From: Bacteroidales bacterium | GTDB lineage: Bacteria > Bacteroidota > Bacteroidia > Bacteroidales > UBA932 | Length of the DNA stretch: 44,376 nt | Assembly (NCBI GenBank): GCA_017473705.1 | Contig: JAFUJQ010000012.1 | Coordinates: forward strand, 1 to 44,376 | Reading direction: 5' to 3' | Shown here: positions 30,497-39,527 of the stretch, one piece after another | Layout of the letters: each line of letters starts with the position of its first letter | Numbering within the stretch: position 1 is the stretch's first letter | Position numbers and translations under genes: made by a program | The notes under the pieces: model-generated | The model's database searches: none | Told to the model about the DNA's origin: nothing | What the model saw: the letters and a program-made list of their open reading frames with translations, nothing else

Positions 30497-31845
30497 CACA
30501 TAAAGGAACCCAAACTATAGAAACTGCCAGACTCATTCTGCGCCGAGCAGTACGGGATGATGCAGAGCTGATGTTCCGTAATTGGGCATCTGATCCTGAA
30601 GTCACTAAATTTCTGACTTGGCCTGCCCATAGCAGCATTGCCGTATCTGAAATGGTGATTGAGAGTTGGCTGCAGGAGTATGAAAAGGAAAGCTACTATC
30701 AGTGGATGATCGAGCTGAAGGAGCTGGAAGAACCTATTGGCTCTATCAGTGTGGTCCGACAGAATGATCGTGTGGAAGAAGCTGAGATCGGCTATTGCAT
30801 TGGGCGACGCTGGTGGCATAGAGGTATTGTGACCGAAGCTCTGTCTGCTGTAATTGAATATCTTTTTACGGTGGTCGGCATGAACCGGGTGGCGGCCAGA
30901 CATGATCCCAACAACCCCAATTCGGGTGGTGTTATGAGAAAGTGCGGCATGAAATACGAGGGTACAAATCGCGCCTGTGACCGCAACAACCAAGGTATCT
31001 GTGATGCCGCACAATATTCAATTCTCCGTAGTGAATGGCAGAAGCCCAGGCACTTTGCCGAGGGAATAGTCTTTTCTGATGATGCTGAACTTGTGCAGGA
31101 GGTCTATCGGCGCTATGATGAGGATAGCCGTCTGAATAAGTCCAAGGCAGCCAGAGTGGAATTCTTAACGACTGTTCGGTATATCGAGAAGTATTTAACA
31201 CCCGGCGCAAAGATTCTTGATGTGGGTGCAGGTGCCGGAGAATATAGCCTGCACTTTGCCCGAAAGGGATACCGGGTGTCTGCTCTGGAACTTGCGGATG
31301 CAAACATAGCGGCTTTCCGGGCGAAGATGACTGACGATGATCAGATTGACTTGGTTCAGGGCAACGCCCTGGATCTTAGCCGATATGATAGCGACTCTTT
31401 CGATGTTGTGCTTCTGTTTGGTCCGCTGTATCATCTGCACGAGGAGGCTGACAAGTTGCAGTGCATAGAGGAAGCAAAGCGGGTGTGCAAGCCTGACGGA
31501 AAGATCTTCTTTGCGTTTATTTCCAACGATATGGTGATCCTCACCATGCAGCAGTGCCAGGATGATTACTTGATGAACGGCGACTACAACAAGGAGACCT
31601 TCCGTCTGGATGATTATCCCTTTGTGTTCCATACCCTGGATCATTGCAGAGAACTTCTTGGCAAGGCCGGTATTCAGATCACTCATGAGGTCGCATCCGA
31701 TGGAGCCAGCGAGCTGTTACAGGACCTCGTCAACAGACTAGACGAAGCGTCTTATCACCAATATCTGCGTTATCACTTCTACATTTGCGAAAAGCCTGAA
31801 TTCCTGGGTATGAGCAATCACCTATTATTTGTAGGCTCTGCATGA
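30490..31845 (+). CDS. GNAT-methyltransferase fusion protein
   Basis: This 451-residue protein has two enzymes joined. Residues 1-183 are a RimJ-like GNAT (IETARLILRRA start, GYCIGRRWWHRGIVTEAL acetyl-CoA loop, and the usual end YSILRSEW). Residues about 195-451 are a class I SAM methyltransferase with motif I ILDVGAGAGEYSLHFA (242-257), an acidic residue after strand 2 (SALELAD), and FDVVLLFGPLYHLH as motif IV. No frameshift is seen, since one frame is open throughout. Overlap with the previous GNAT shows cotranscription. Both halves look active, so one protein may acetylate and methylate the same or related substrates. Confidence 0.9.
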   Translation: MLTHKGTQTIETARLILRRAVRDDAELMFRNWASDPEVTKFLTWPAHSSIAVSEMVIESWLQEYEKESYYQWMIELKELEEPIGSISVVRQNDRVEEAEIGYCIGRRWWHRGIVTEALSAVIEYLFTVVGMNRVAARHDPNNPNSGGVMRKCGMKYEGTNRACDRNNQGICDAAQYSILRSEWQKPRHFAEGIVFSDDAELVQEVYRRYDEDSRLNKSKAARVEFLTTVRYIEKYLTPGAKILDVGAGAGEYSLHFARKGYRVSALELADANIAAFRAKMTDDDQIDLVQGNALDLSRYDSDSFDVVLLFGPLYHLHEEADKLQCIEEAKRVCKPDGKIFFAFISNDMVILTMQQCQDDYLMNGDYNKETFRLDDYPFVFHTLDHCRELLGKAGIQITHEVASDGASELLQDLVNRLDEASYHQYLRYHFYICEKPEFLGMSNHLLFVGSA

Positions 31846-31858
31846 TATCACGAAATGG

Positions 31859-31896
31859 AAACTCCGAAGGAGCAACAGCACCTTCGGAGTTTTTAT
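31859..31896 (+). terminator. Intrinsic terminator
   Basis: A perfect 11-bp stem (31860-31870 with 31881-31891) is followed by TTTTTA. It ends the GNAT/methyltransferase operon; on the minus strand the T tract is poor. Confidence 0.9.
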
Positions 31897-31910
31897 CGTT
31901 GCAGAAATGG

Positions 31911-32561
31911 TCAGATCTGTGCTTCAGCCTGTTTCAGTATGGGAGTTGATATTTTGCGATTGAAGAAATCAATCAAAGGTCCCATGCACATCGCGGTTAG
32001 GATGGTACCAATTCCGATGAATGTGGTAATATGGCTGGCAGGTCCACCGCTGAACAGATACATCCCGATTCCAAGAATAATACAGACAATATCTGTACAG
32101 ATCCGGACATACTTGAATTTACCCATGTGCCACTTGTTCGTACAGACAAGGGCGATAACATCGTATGTGGACACACCCAGATCAGCAGTCATGTAAAGGG
32201 AGGAACCGAGACAAAGGGACAGAAATCCAAGTGCAAAAGCGATAACCCTAACGATAGCAGATGCGTCCGGGAAGATGCATTCAAGCATGCTCTGGGAAAA
32301 GTCCACGATATAGCCCAGTAAAAACAAATTGATGAATGTAGAGATGCCAATGTAATGGCGGTCAAAGACCAGAGCGAATAACAAAAGTACTGCGTTTACG
32401 ATGACATAAAGGGTGCCGAAATCGAGTGGGAACAGGCTGTCAATTCCACTCATGAAAGACTGAAACGGATCAACACCAAAAGCCGCGAATTTGAAAGCTC
32501 CCACGCTGATAGCAGTGATGACAACACCAATCACAGAAATCAGAATTCTCTTGTTTCTCAT
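31911..32561 (-). CDS. YczE/YitT-like integral membrane protein
   Basis: This 216-residue protein has six or so hydrophobic helices. Glycine-rich loops such as FAAFGVDPFQSFMSG and MTADLGVSTYDVIAL contain the repeated (A)DLG/FGVDP...-type motif of the YczE/YitT membrane family, in which two homologous halves each carry it. AAGGAGGT precedes the ATG. Function in the family is not established, with transport suspected. It lies downstream of the GPH symporter gene behind that gene's terminator. Confidence 0.85.
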   Translation of the reverse strand: MRNKRILISVIGVVITAISVGAFKFAAFGVDPFQSFMSGIDSLFPLDFGTLYVIVNAVLLLFALVFDRHYIGISTFINLFLLGYIVDFSQSMLECIFPDASAIVRVIAFALGFLSLCLGSSLYMTADLGVSTYDVIALVCTNKWHMGKFKYVRICTDIVCIILGIGMYLFSGGPASHITTFIGIGTILTAMCMGPLIDFFNRKISTPILKQAEAQI

Positions 32562-32599
32562 TTACGAAGACCTCCTTAGGTCATCAACGGCAATGATTG

Positions 32600-32632
32600 T
32601 ACAAAGAGCGGACCCTGCCGGATCCGCTCTTG
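32600..32632 (-). terminator. Intrinsic terminator after the GPH symporter gene
   Basis: On the minus strand AGAGCGGA (32623-32630) pairs with TCCGCTCT (32605-32612), followed by TTTGT. It separates the symporter from the YczE-like gene. Confidence 0.75.
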
Positions 32633-32667
32633 ATTTGTGTGGATAGATAAAGGGGCAGGGGAGAAGC

Positions 32668-34029
32668 TTACTTCTGAGCAGCCATGAGAGCTTTGTTCTT
32701 CTTCTCGACATCCATCTGGGACAGCAGCAGAGTGATCAGGACGCTGATGATCATGGGAACCCACAGGTACATGAAGTTCAACATGCTCAGTGCGGAAGCA
32801 GACTGAACTGCTGCAGCGTTGACATAGCCACTGGCATCCAGCAGAATACCGGTGATGGCAGTACCCAGACCGCCGCCGATCTTAACGCCCAGAGAGGTGC
32901 AGGAGAACATGGAACCGTCTACACGCTTGCCCTTGGTCAGATATGTATACTCGGAGCAGGATGCGATCAGGGCGTTCAGGTCGCCCTGCATGGGGCTCAT
33001 GCCGATGTTGGTCAGCGCAGTGAACAGGAGCATCAGAGGAACACTTCCAAAGTAAGCGGACACGATAACCAGGATGCGGCAGACAGTTGCGAAAGCATAG
33101 CCCGCCAGATTGACCTTATACATGCCGTTCATCTTCTGGATAACGGTGGGAGCGATCAGCAGGCCGATAATCATGGGGATGTTGGTGAAAGAGGCGAAGG
33201 TACCCAGCAGATTCGCGTCACCCATAACATAGGTCATGAAGTAGATGCCGATACCGACGAATGCGTTGCTGATATGGCTCAGCAGGTAGATTCCACAAAT
33301 CAGGATGAAGTACTTGTTGGTGAACAGCAGCTTGGCAGTTTCGATGTAGCCGATTTTTTCGGCGGGAGCATCAGATTCCTTCTTGTGCTCCAGCTCGGAC
33401 TCGGGCAGCTCCTTGACTGAGAAAACGGAGAAGGTATTGACGGCCAGACCAATCAGAGCGTAGATAACAGCAATCCACTTCCAACCCTGAGCGCCGCCGC
33501 CCAGTGCTTCAACGGAGTTTACAGTGACAGCCTGAATGAGCAGGCTGGTAGCGAATGCGAAGATGAACCGAAGAGATCCCATCTGGACACGCTCATGTTC
33601 GTTCTTGGTGATCAGAGCGGTCAGAGCGCCGTAGGCAATGTTATTTGCGGTGAAGAACACAGCGTTCAGCATCGTGTAGGCAATGAAGAAGAAGGCGTAC
33701 TGCGCGGTCTGACCCCACTCCATGGGGATTGCGAAGCAGGCGATTAGACAGACAACGTTGCCGATGTAGGGCCACAGCATCCAAGGGCGGGCTTTGCCCA
33801 TCTTGCTGCGGGTGCGGTCGATCATATTACCGAAGAATACGTCCGTGACGCCGTCAAAAATTTTGGAGACAGCCATCAGGGTACCGACGATGCCAGCGTT
33901 CAGTCCGACGGTATCGGTCAGATAGATCATTACGAAGGATGAGAGCAGTGCGTAGACCATGTTGCCGGCAATGTCGCCGGTGCCGTAACCGATTTTATTA
34001 AACCAATTCAGATATCTTTTTTCAGTCAT
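32668..34029 (-). CDS. GPH-family sugar:cation symporter
   Basis: The protein is about 453 residues from the ATG at 34029 (AAAGGAG 7 nt upstream; the longer frame to 34098 has no ribosome binding site). Twelve membrane helices of the MFS/GPH (glycoside-pentoside-hexuronide) type are visible. The family pattern IGYGTGDIAGNMVY at the N terminus and the D-rich loop FFGNMIDRTRSKMGKARPW after helix 2 are present. It should import a galactoside for the GH42 beta-galactosidase encoded upstream on the same strand. Confidence 0.93.
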   Translation of the reverse strand: MTEKRYLNWFNKIGYGTGDIAGNMVYALLSSFVMIYLTDTVGLNAGIVGTLMAVSKIFDGVTDVFFGNMIDRTRSKMGKARPWMLWPYIGNVVCLIACFAIPMEWGQTAQYAFFFIAYTMLNAVFFTANNIAYGALTALITKNEHERVQMGSLRFIFAFATSLLIQAVTVNSVEALGGGAQGWKWIAVIYALIGLAVNTFSVFSVKELPESELEHKKESDAPAEKIGYIETAKLLFTNKYFILICGIYLLSHISNAFVGIGIYFMTYVMGDANLLGTFASFTNIPMIIGLLIAPTVIQKMNGMYKVNLAGYAFATVCRILVIVSAYFGSVPLMLLFTALTNIGMSPMQGDLNALIASCSEYTYLTKGKRVDGSMFSCTSLGVKIGGGLGTAITGILLDASGYVNAAAVQSASALSMLNFMYLWVPMIISVLITLLLSQMDVEKKNKALMAAQK

Positions 34030-34340
34030 GTTAATGCTCCTTTTTGATTTGGTTATGAGTGGTAGTTGGTGGGTGATAACCGGGCGATCGCATCGCAAAG
34101 GAGCCGTTTTGAAGTGGCCACATTTTCAGTCCGCCCCGCGCTTGCCGCTACGATCTTTGTGTCTATATTTTATTAAAATACTATTCAAAAATCCATAAAC
34201 AGAACTGGAGAAAACATGCACAGAATTATTCTCTTATAAATAAGTCACACAATTTTATCGTGCATGGGTAATATCGATAATAAATTAAACACGGCCTGTT
34301 GCTTCACAGGCCGTGTTGACATTGAAATGCATTGAAGTTG
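34030..34340 (-). other. 311-base intergenic region between beta-galactosidase and symporter
   Basis: It contains the beta-galactosidase terminator (34275-34316) and an AT-rich stretch (about 34155-34190) with a weak TTTGAA-16-TATAGA promoter on the minus strand. A roughly 120-nt symporter leader follows, with short palindromes (GTGGCCAC, GCGATCGC) and a GGTTAT/ATAACC stem just before AAAGGAG. No riboswitch consensus was recognised. Confidence 0.5.
34275..34316 (-). terminator. Intrinsic terminator after the beta-galactosidase gene
   Basis: On the minus strand a perfect 11-bp stem (34306-34316 with 34289-34299) and 6-nt loop are followed by TTTAATTTATT. Confidence 0.88.
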
Positions 34341-36353
34341 TTAGTTAGGCATGGAAATGAGAACGGTATCGTACTGCTTCATCATCTTCCCGGCAGTCAC
34401 GATCTGGCCGGTAAGTAGATCGGTGCAGTTGTCAAAGCAGGAAGGAAGGGGAAGAACCTGATCCTTGAAATTGAAAATGAAATAGTAGGTGCAGTTTTCT
34501 GCCTTTCTGCAGGTAACCTCAAGTCCAGTCGCTTCGCTGATTACGGGGGCCACATTCGCAGCCTGCACAGCCATCTCCAGAACCTTGGCGATACCATCCT
34601 TATTCATATTGGTGCCGAAGTAGTAAGTATAACCCTTACCGTACTGATTCCTGGTGATAGCGGGCATATCTACATAGAAATTGGATGCGTATCTTGCCAG
34701 ACACTCAGCGCCCTCCAGGTGCATCAGGTCACACAGCAGATTGCAGGTAGTGCTTGTCCCATCGGTGAAGGTGATGGTGTTTATCTGCTCAGGCGCAAGG
34801 GCATCAATTTCTTCAACCCAGATACCAGCCAGTTCCTTCAACGGACCGGGGTAGCCGCCCAGATAAACGTTGTCGGACTGATCCACGAGACCGCTCATGA
34901 AGGTAGTGATCAGGATGCCTCCGTTCTGCACGTACTCAGTAAGCGCTTCCTTCATACCTTCCTTAACCATGTACAGAACAGGCGCAACCACGATCTTGTA
35001 TTTACTGAAATCCGCATCGAACGGGATCATGTTGACACCAATATTCTTGTCGTAGAAGTACTTATAGTACTGATGGATCTGGTTCACATAGGTCAGATCT
35101 TCAGTAGGTCCACTGGTATATTCCAGTGCCCAATAGTTGTCCCAGTCGAAGATAATGCCCACTTCTGCTTCGTTTACAGCACCGAGGATGGAAGTGCCAA
35201 GGCGCTCCAGCTCCTCACCAAGCTGTTTCACTTCCCGGAAGACACGGGTATTGTTGTGACCCACATGGCCGATCACTGCACCATGGAACTTCTCACAGCC
35301 GCCAATACTGCGGCGCAGCTGGAAGAACTGAACAGTATCCGCACCGTGAGCGACAGTCTGCAGGCTCTGGGCACGCATCTGACCGGGCTTCTTCAGGGAG
35401 TTGTAGGGCTGCCAGTTCTGCTGGCTGGGCGTCTGCTCCATAAGCATGAAGGGAGCATCCTTCAGACCGCGCATCAGGTCATGGCTCATTGCGGTGAAGC
35501 TCCAGGGAGTGTTGTAGCTGGGGTAATTGTCCCAGGAAACGATGTCCATTTCCTTTGACCACTTGAAGTAATCCAGGAACTTGTAGGTTCCCATCAGATT
35601 GGTGGTAATGGGTGTATCCTTCACGTAGGGACGAACCGCATCCCGCTCCATTTTGAAGTTTTCCAGCATGCTGTCCGACATGAAGCGGCGGTAATCGATC
35701 GACAGGCCGGCAAAAGCGGTATCCGTGCCGTTCTCCATACCGTCACCCAGGGCATTGGGGGCCACAATCTCATCCCAGTCATAGACAGTATGACCCCAGA
35801 ACTCCAGGTTCCATGCCTTGTTCACAGCATCGATGGTGCCGTACTTCTTTTTCAGCCATACCCGGAATGCCTTCTCGCAGTTCTCGCAGTAGCATTCGCC
35901 GCCGTACTCGTTACTGATATGCCAGCAGGTTACGTGAGGATTGCTTCCATACCGTTTTGCCAGCTGCTCGGCTATTGCCTTGGCATACTTCTGAAAGACA
36001 GGAGAGTTGGGACATGCGTTGTGCCGCTGGCCGAATTTATGCCGACGTCCCTGATAATCGACTCTGCCTACCTCGGGATATTTCCTGTACATCCAGGAAG
36101 GCATGGCACCGGTGGAAGTTGCCATGACAATGTCATAGTTCTCCTTACTCAGCATGTCCACGATTTCATCCAGTTCATCAAAGTAGTATTCCTCTTCAGA
36201 GGGCTGGATCTTTGCCCAGGAGAACACATTGATGGTAGCACTATTGATACGGGCATCCTTGAAGTATTCCATATCCTGCTCCCAGACTTCTTTGGGCCAC
36301 TGATTGGGGTTGTAGTCTCCTCCGTAGAGGATTCTTCCGAACGGTTTGTACAT
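34341..36353 (-). CDS. GH42 beta-galactosidase
   Basis: The 670-residue protein begins FGRILYGGDYNPNQWP, the standard GH42 start. The acid/base is E149 (HISNEYGGECYC), and the nucleophile E306 (FMLMEQTPSQQNW). The zinc-site cysteines C114, C154, C156 and C159 are all present. The catalytic barrel (about 1-390) is followed by the trimerisation domain (about 395-600) and a small C-terminal beta domain. No signal peptide, so it hydrolyses beta-galactosides in the cytoplasm after uptake by the GPH symporter. GAGG lies 9 nt before the ATG, with a TATAAT but poor -35 upstream, which suggests regulated expression. Confidence 0.96.
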   Translation of the reverse strand: MYKPFGRILYGGDYNPNQWPKEVWEQDMEYFKDARINSATINVFSWAKIQPSEEEYYFDELDEIVDMLSKENYDIVMATSTGAMPSWMYRKYPEVGRVDYQGRRHKFGQRHNACPNSPVFQKYAKAIAEQLAKRYGSNPHVTCWHISNEYGGECYCENCEKAFRVWLKKKYGTIDAVNKAWNLEFWGHTVYDWDEIVAPNALGDGMENGTDTAFAGLSIDYRRFMSDSMLENFKMERDAVRPYVKDTPITTNLMGTYKFLDYFKWSKEMDIVSWDNYPSYNTPWSFTAMSHDLMRGLKDAPFMLMEQTPSQQNWQPYNSLKKPGQMRAQSLQTVAHGADTVQFFQLRRSIGGCEKFHGAVIGHVGHNNTRVFREVKQLGEELERLGTSILGAVNEAEVGIIFDWDNYWALEYTSGPTEDLTYVNQIHQYYKYFYDKNIGVNMIPFDADFSKYKIVVAPVLYMVKEGMKEALTEYVQNGGILITTFMSGLVDQSDNVYLGGYPGPLKELAGIWVEEIDALAPEQINTITFTDGTSTTCNLLCDLMHLEGAECLARYASNFYVDMPAITRNQYGKGYTYYFGTNMNKDGIAKVLEMAVQAANVAPVISEATGLEVTCRKAENCTYYFIFNFKDQVLPLPSCFDNCTDLLTGQIVTAGKMMKQYDTVLISMPN

Positions 36354-36543
36354 GATGGATCACCTCATATATTTTGCTGCGCAATATTTCACTACGGATA
36401 TTATATCGGATATTTGTGCCGAAGGAAATATACTGAATAATATGAAACATGCACTTTTTGATTCTTTCAAGAAGGATAACGGAGTATCATATTTGGGATC
36501 AAAAATTTGATTTATGTGATGCAAGTTTTCTTCTTGGACATGG

Positions 36544-36572
36544 TTGATTTGCTATACAACAGTTGCTATAAT
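36544..36572 (+). promoter_or_regulatory. Sigma-A promoter of the isochorismatase-like gene
   Basis: TTGATT (36544-36549), a 17-nt spacer and TATAAT (36567-36572) lie about 37 nt before the ATG at 36609. Confidence 0.85.
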
Positions 36573-36608
36573 GAAGCCACAAAAATCATACAGCAAGGAG
36601 TGCTTACT

Positions 36609-37118
36609 ATGAAATATCTTATTGTTGTCGACATGCAGAATGATTTTACGACTGGCAGTCTGGGCAGCAGCCATGCTGCAGCCATTATTCCCAATGTGGT
36701 CCAGAAGGTAAAGACCTTTGATGGCCATGTTATCTTTACAAGAGACACTCATGGCCCGGATTATATGCAGACACAGGAGGGCAGAAAGCTTCCTGTCATG
36801 CACTGTATCAAGGACACCGAGGGCTGGCAGGTGTGCGATGAACTGAAGCCATATGTTAATCATGTGGTGGACAAGATTACCTTTGGCAGTGTCGATTTGC
36901 CCAATATCCTGAAAGATGCCGGAGAACCCATTGAGGAAATTGAGCTGTGCGGCCTCTGCACGGATATCTGTGTGATTTCCAATGCCATGATCCTGAAGGC
37001 AGCTTTCCCCGAGGTGAAGATCTCGGTGGATGGAAGCTGCTGCGCCGGTGTCACCATGGAAAGCCACGCAACCGCACTGAATGCCATGAAAGCTGTTCAG
37101 ATTGATGTAAAGGAGTAA
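36609..37118 (+). CDS. Isochorismatase-family cysteine hydrolase (nicotinamidase-like)
   Basis: The protein has 169 residues from the ATG at 36609 (AAGGAG 8 nt upstream). The family catalytic triad is visible as D8 (LIVVDMQNDF), K89 (VVDKITF) and C121 (CGLCTDICV), with the cis-peptide region before the cysteine. Nicotinamidase is the commonest activity for single-domain members this size, converting nicotinamide to nicotinate in NAD salvage, but other amidases share the triad. It is divergent from the beta-galactosidase gene and followed closely by a flavodoxin-fold reductase in the same transcript. Confidence 0.9.
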   Translation: MKYLIVVDMQNDFTTGSLGSSHAAAIIPNVVQKVKTFDGHVIFTRDTHGPDYMQTQEGRKLPVMHCIKDTEGWQVCDELKPYVNHVVDKITFGSVDLPNILKDAGEPIEEIELCGLCTDICVISNAMILKAAFPEVKISVDGSCCAGVTMESHATALNAMKAVQIDVKE

Positions 37119-37123
37119 CTTGA

Positions 37124-37702
37124 ATGAAGAAGCTTCTGTATATCGATGCCTGCATTCGTGATGAGGAATCCAGAACCAAACGGATTGCGGAACCGATCGT
37201 AAAGGCGCTGGAAGGGAAGTACGATATTCAGCGTTACACTCTGAATGATATGAATCTTTCCATCGTCCAGAAAGATCTTGTCAAGGAAAGGAACAGTGGC
37301 ATCATTAATCCCATGGTGATGACCTGGGCCGAAACAGTCCGGGATGCAGACCGGATCGTGATTGCAGCGCCCTTCTGGGACATGTCCATTCCAGCAGCTC
37401 TTAAGAATTTCCTTGAGTTGTGCTCCATTCTGGATGTGACCTTTAAGACCAATGATAAGACCTGCTATGGCAACTGCAGGGCAGAGAAGATGCTGTTCAT
37501 TACCACGAGAGGCATGGATATCCCCACCGGTGATGTACGAGAGCAGGCTACTTCTTATCTGAAAGCGCTGTCCTGGCTATGGGGCATCGGCCCTCTGCAG
37601 GTAGTTGCAGCACAGAACATGGACTACGCATCTGCTGCTGAGATCGAAGAGAAGATTGGAGTGGCCATTCAGGAAGGTCTGGCCATCGTCAACGATTTTT
37701 AA
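37124..37702 (+). CDS. Flavodoxin-fold NAD(P)H oxidoreductase (AzoR-like)
   Basis: This 192-residue protein has a KLLYIDACIRDEESRT phosphate-binding start and an IAAPFWDMSIPAALKNFLE segment, the conserved flavin-contacting loop of the FMN-dependent NADH-azoreductase/NQO family. The LFITTRGMDI strand follows. FMN-dependent quinone or azo reduction is expected. Cotranscribed with the isochorismatase-like gene (5-nt gap) and followed by a strong terminator. Confidence 0.9.
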   Translation: MKKLLYIDACIRDEESRTKRIAEPIVKALEGKYDIQRYTLNDMNLSIVQKDLVKERNSGIINPMVMTWAETVRDADRIVIAAPFWDMSIPAALKNFLELCSILDVTFKTNDKTCYGNCRAEKMLFITTRGMDIPTGDVREQATSYLKALSWLWGIGPLQVVAAQNMDYASAAEIEEKIGVAIQEGLAIVNDF

Positions 37703-37721
37703 TTCTCTATAATACATATCG

Positions 37722-37753
37722 AGAGGGCTTGATCTGCATCAAGCCCTCTTTTC
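37722..37753 (+). terminator. Intrinsic terminator
   Basis: A perfect 11-bp stem (37722-37732 with 37739-37749) and 6-nt loop, followed by TTTTC. Confidence 0.9.
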
Positions 37754-37827
37754 AATAGCAGCTGCTATAAGGATATATGTTTTCAATAACGGTGCATACT
37801 AAAGAAAAAGGAAAATGAGGTATGCTT

Positions 37828-38595
37828 ATGGCGGTATCACACAGAGGTGCCATATCTTTTGGAATGGTCCATATTCCCGTAGGGTTGTACACTGCAACAC
37901 AAGAAAACGATATCCATTTCAATCAGCTGTGCAGGGCAGATGGTAGTCGGGTTAAGTACAAGAAAGTCTGTTCTGGTTGCGGCAAAGAGATTGGACCAGC
38001 GGATATCGTGAAGGGGTTTGAATACGAAAAAGGAAAGTATGTGACGCTGACGGACGATGATTTTGAAAAGGCAAAGTCAGAAAAGGATAGGACAATCCAT
38101 ATTCTACACTTTACGGATCTTCAGAATATCCCGCCAATCTATTACGATAAGACCTATCATGCTGTCCCGGAGCAGGGCGGAGATAAAGCCTTTGAACTGC
38201 TGCGCCAAGCAATGAAAGACGAAAATAAAGTTGCCGTTGCTAAAACAGTCATGGGCACCAAAGAAAAACTGCTGGCGCTGATCCCCACGGATGACGGCAT
38301 CCTGATTGAGACACTGTTTTTTGCAGAGGAAGTAAAGGAAGCACCAAAGGAAATCGGGCATCCGGCAATCCAGGAAGCGGAGCTGACGATGGCAAAGACG
38401 CTGATCAATGCCATGGTACAACCCTTCCAGCCAGAACAGTACAAGGATGAGTACAAAGCAAAACTCTGGGCGATTATCAATCAGAAGATTCAGGGCAAGG
38501 AGATCACCGCACCGTCTGAAACCATTCAGGTCAATGTGATCGATATCATGGAGGCCCTGAAGCAGAGTCTGGCAAGGGTAAAGACCAATGGGTGA
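37828..38595 (+). CDS. ku: Bacterial Ku protein
   Basis: The protein has 255 residues from the ATG at 37828 (GAGG 7 nt upstream; ATG 37822 is too close). The family start AVSHRGAISFGMVHIPVGLY is present, with a CxxCGKEI zinc-like turn near residue 48, the KYVTLTDDDFEK segment and the Ku core beta barrel. Ku homodimers encircle double-strand DNA ends and recruit the ligase encoded directly downstream, with which this gene overlaps by 8 bases. It is a two-gene non-homologous end-joining module. Confidence 0.95.
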   Translation: MAVSHRGAISFGMVHIPVGLYTATQENDIHFNQLCRADGSRVKYKKVCSGCGKEIGPADIVKGFEYEKGKYVTLTDDDFEKAKSEKDRTIHILHFTDLQNIPPIYYDKTYHAVPEQGGDKAFELLRQAMKDENKVAVAKTVMGTKEKLLALIPTDDGILIETLFFAEEVKEAPKEIGHPAIQEAELTMAKTLINAMVQPFQPEQYKDEYKAKLWAIINQKIQGKEITAPSETIQVNVIDIMEALKQSLARVKTNG

Positions 38596-39526
38596 CCTGT
38601 TCCTGGAAAAGGGTATCAAGCCTATGCTGATTGGTGCAGAAGGTGATGCCTTCGATTCTGATGAGTATCTCTATGAGCTGAAGCTGGATGGGGAGCGATG
38701 TATCGCATATCTGGATGCGAATGTCACCGATCTTCGGAACAAGCGGAACATCAAGATGCTTCCGAAAGTACCGGAACTGTCACAGATACACCAGCAGGTA
38801 ACGACCCGCTGTATTCTGGATGGGGAGCTGGCAGTCATTCATAACGGAAAACCAGACTTCTTTCTGATCCAGAAACGATCCATGATGTCCAATCCACTGA
38901 AGATTGAACTGGAATCTCAGCGTCATCCTGCCTGTTTCACGGCATTTGATATTCTGTACTATGATGATCATCCGGTTATGGATCTGCCGCTTACAGCGCG
39001 CAAGAAGCTCCTGGAAAGCGTTATCCGTGAGGAATCCTCCCGGTTTGCAAGGTCACGGCATATTGAGGGGCAGGGGATTGCATTTTATCGATTGGCTGAG
39101 GCGCAGGATCTGGAAGGTATCGTGGCCAAACGAAAGGACAGCAAGTATTATTTCGATAAGCGGACAAAAGACTGGATCAAGTGCAAGTATCTGAAGGACT
39201 CCGACTATGTGATCTGCGGTTATATCCCGAAGGATAACAGCATGACCAGTATTATCCTTGGACAATATCGGGGTGCCCAGCTTATCTATAAGGGCCATGT
39301 GACTCTGGGCGTAGGAGGGGACTCCTTTCAAAAGATCCTGGGTCTTCCCAGAATAAAGCAGCCAAAGATGATCGTCCCAGATGAAAACGAAAATACAGTC
39401 TGGGTAAAGCCTGAATTAGTGTGCACAGTAAAGTATATGATGAAAACCGAATCCGGAAGTCTGAGGCAACCAGTATTCAAATGTCTTCGGGAAGATAAGC
39501 GTCCGGAAGAATGTAAGGAGGACTGA
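38588..39526 (+). CDS. ligD: ATP-dependent DNA ligase, LigD ligase-domain type
   Basis: This 312-residue ligase has motif I with nucleophile K32 ([10 protein letters not shown]), motif III region [20 protein letters not shown], motif [16 protein letters not shown] and motif V DWIKCKY. An OB-fold C-terminal domain follows (about 200-300). It contains only the ligase domain and lacks the polymerase and phosphoesterase domains of full LigD, so end processing must be done by other proteins. It overlaps the ku gene and the next start follows one base after its stop, so all three are cotranscribed. Confidence 0.93.
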   Translation: MGDLFLEKGIKPMLIGAEGDAFDSDEYLYELKLDGERCIAYLDANVTDLRNKRNIKMLPKVPELSQIHQQVTTRCILDGELAVIHNGKPDFFLIQKRSMMSNPLKIELESQRHPACFTAFDILYYDDHPVMDLPLTARKKLLESVIREESSRFARSRHIEGQGIAFYRLAEAQDLEGIVAKRKDSKYYFDKRTKDWIKCKYLKDSDYVICGYIPKDNSMTSIILGQYRGAQLIYKGHVTLGVGGDSFQKILGLPRIKQPKMIVPDENENTVWVKPELVCTVKYMMKTESGSLRQPVFKCLREDKRPEECKED

Positions 39527-39527
39527 A

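Noticed and set aside
34030-34300. Riboswitch in the symporter leader
   Set aside because: Short palindromes are present but they do not match any riboswitch consensus I know; a plain structured leader is the safer reading.
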